This document shows, in pieces, positions 33,291 through 34,007 of a stretch of 34,007 nucleotides of DNA. Below the pieces are notes generated by a model. It was not told the origin of the DNA. It worked only from the letters and a program-made list of their open reading frames with translations, and ran no database searches. The stretch is from assembly GCF_019599295.1 (NCBI RefSeq), contig NZ_JAIEWN010000045.1:14346-48352 (forward strand), read 5' to 3'. The DNA comes from Oscillochloris sp. ZM17-4 (GTDB taxonomy: Bacteria > Chloroflexota > Chloroflexia > Chloroflexales > Chloroflexaceae). How positions within the stretch are numbered: the first letter of the stretch is position 1; each line of letters begins with the position of its first letter. The position numbers and the translations under genes were made by a program.

Positions 33291-33310
33291 CTGTCGCGTT
33301 TACGCGACAG
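33291..33310 (+). repeat. Right-end-like hairpin of the IS200/IS605 remnant
   Basis: CTGTCGCG (33291-33298) and CGCGACAG (33303-33310) form a perfect stem around TTTA. A short palindrome just after tnpB is the typical right-end recognition structure of IS200/IS605 elements and the 3' part of the omega-RNA scaffold. The true element end cannot be fixed from this copy. Confidence 0.55.
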
Positions 33311-33338
33311 TCAGTTGATCAACAACCACACCATGCAC

Positions 33339-33375
33339 GAACCCCTCGATCCAAGCGACTCGGATCGGGGGGTTC
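33339..33375 (-). terminator. Hairpin downstream of the translocase gene
   Basis: GAACCCCTCGATCC (33339-33352) pairs with 33362-33375 over 14 positions, one being a G-T pair, with a 9-base loop. It lies 28 bases after the stop of the minus-strand translocase gene. There is no T-run. Confidence 0.5.
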
Positions 33376-33403
33376 TCGGTTGTCGCTGCTTCGGTACCGG
33401 GCG

Positions 33404-34007
33404 CTACGCTGGCTCGGCGGCCTCGCGAAGGGTGCGGTCGGCGTTGGGCATCAGCAGACCCAGTTCGTCGCAGACGACCTTGACCTTCTGAGCCGGCTCG
33501 CCGGTGCGCCGTCCGCCGAACACAGCGGCGGTGAGGTCGCCACGGCTGGAGTGGCGCGGTGCCTCGGCCAGGATCTTCGCCCGCTCCTCGGGCGAGACTA
33601 CCACCTTCGGGCCACTCTTGCCGCTCGCCTCGCCGGCGGCCGTGGCGGGGGGCGGGGGCGGGGTGATGCTGCGCGGGCTGGCGGTCTTGGGCATCCGTGC
33701 CAGCGCCTCCTCACGATCCTCCAGGGATATCAGGGGGGTACGCACCGAAACGACCTCGCGCCCATTGCGCGCGGTGAAGTAGCCGCGCCCTGGCAGCTTG
33801 TGGGGCGGGATCGCGCCGAGCTTCTCGATCTCATCGGGGCGCATGCCGATATTCGGCTCCACTGACGATTCGCTGGCCTGAAATCCGGCCAGGAAGGTGC
33901 CGAAGTGCGTGCGCCAGCGAGTGGCTCGCCGGCTGTTGTTCTGGGCGTCCACGAGGTAGATGATCCCGGCGGCCAGGGAGGTGCTCATCTCGGAGGCCAT
34001 CCACTCA
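33404..34007 (-). CDS. FtsK/HerA-like DNA translocase, C-terminal part
   Basis: The frame is open to the right window edge, so the start and any P-loop are not visible. About 200 residues are seen. AAGIIYLVDAQNNSRRATRW and FGTFLAGFQASESSVEPNIG, then LPGRGYFTARNGREVVSVRT, resemble the end of the RecA-like motor of FtsK/TraD/HerA-type ATPases. A proline-rich linker follows (PRSITPPPPPATA), then a charged C-terminal module (VVVSPEERAKILAEAPRHSS) that could bind DNA. Such proteins on accessory DNA often drive conjugative transfer. Assignment is tentative without the motor motifs. Confidence 0.5.
   Translation of the reverse strand, partial: EWMASEMSTSLAAGIIYLVDAQNNSRRATRWRTHFGTFLAGFQASESSVEPNIGMRPDEIEKLGAIPPHKLPGRGYFTARNGREVVSVRTPLISLEDREEALARMPKTASPRSITPPPPPATAAGEASGKSGPKVVVSPEERAKILAEAPRHSSRGDLTAAVFGGRRTGEPAQKVKVVCDELGLLMPNADRTLREAAEPA

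Overview
The window reads as a chromosomal segment of a GC-rich bacterium, most likely a member of the Chloroflexota. This is inferred from the gene mix: a PRC-barrel protein of the duplicated-domain type, an MGDG-synthase/UgtP-like glycosyltransferase, an F420-type oxidoreductase, many CPBP membrane proteases and CHAT/STAND proteins. No rRNA, tRNA or CRISPR array was seen. The gene order looks strongly rearranged. At least seven genes survive only as truncated or interrupted remnants.

Positions 1-12100 form an accessory, conflict-type island. Two paralogous CHAT (caspase-like) genes on the minus strand lie exactly 6100 bases apart, with no length change across 801 aligned coding bases. Their promoter regions are also related. 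Each CHAT gene diverges from a different plus-strand effector-like module. The first faces a HEPN-like/STAND NTPase/TPR protein. The second faces a two-gene unit: a signal-peptide/membrane protein, then a 996-residue protein that joins a papain-type (C1) protease to a second, gingipain/CHAT-like protease. Between the CHAT copies lie a ribonuclease J remnant, a deazaflavin(F420)-type oxidoreductase with a palindromic operator, and a tyrosine recombinase whose 3' end abuts the truncated second CHAT gene.

Positions 12090-19417 hold a small inverted-repeat element, an N-terminally truncated glycosyltransferase, a 150-bp nested-hairpin repeat and a minus-strand chaperone operon. That operon runs: a zinc-ribbon protein with a GroEL-like N-terminus, an ATP10/redoxin-like protein, a small membrane ORF, groES, groEL. 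After it come a CorC-tail/PRC-barrel junction, phosphoglycerate mutase and a VIT-type transporter.

Positions 19506-32682 are a minus-strand run of envelope genes: CPBP proteases, polytopic membrane proteins, a polymer-forming adhesin-like protein, a GIN-domain lipoprotein, a prolyl-iminopeptidase-like hydrolase and a DUF3267-type zinc protease. One CPBP gene is split twice, by a 2118-bp insertion sequence (25115-27232) and a 119-bp MITE (27898-28016). Removing both with one copy of each target duplication restores one 346-codon reading frame. The right end holds a TnpB (IS200/IS605) remnant with a right-end-like hairpin and the C-terminal part of an FtsK/HerA-like translocase running off the window.

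Functions come from motif reading only; no database search was possible. Start codons were chosen from Shine-Dalgarno spacing.
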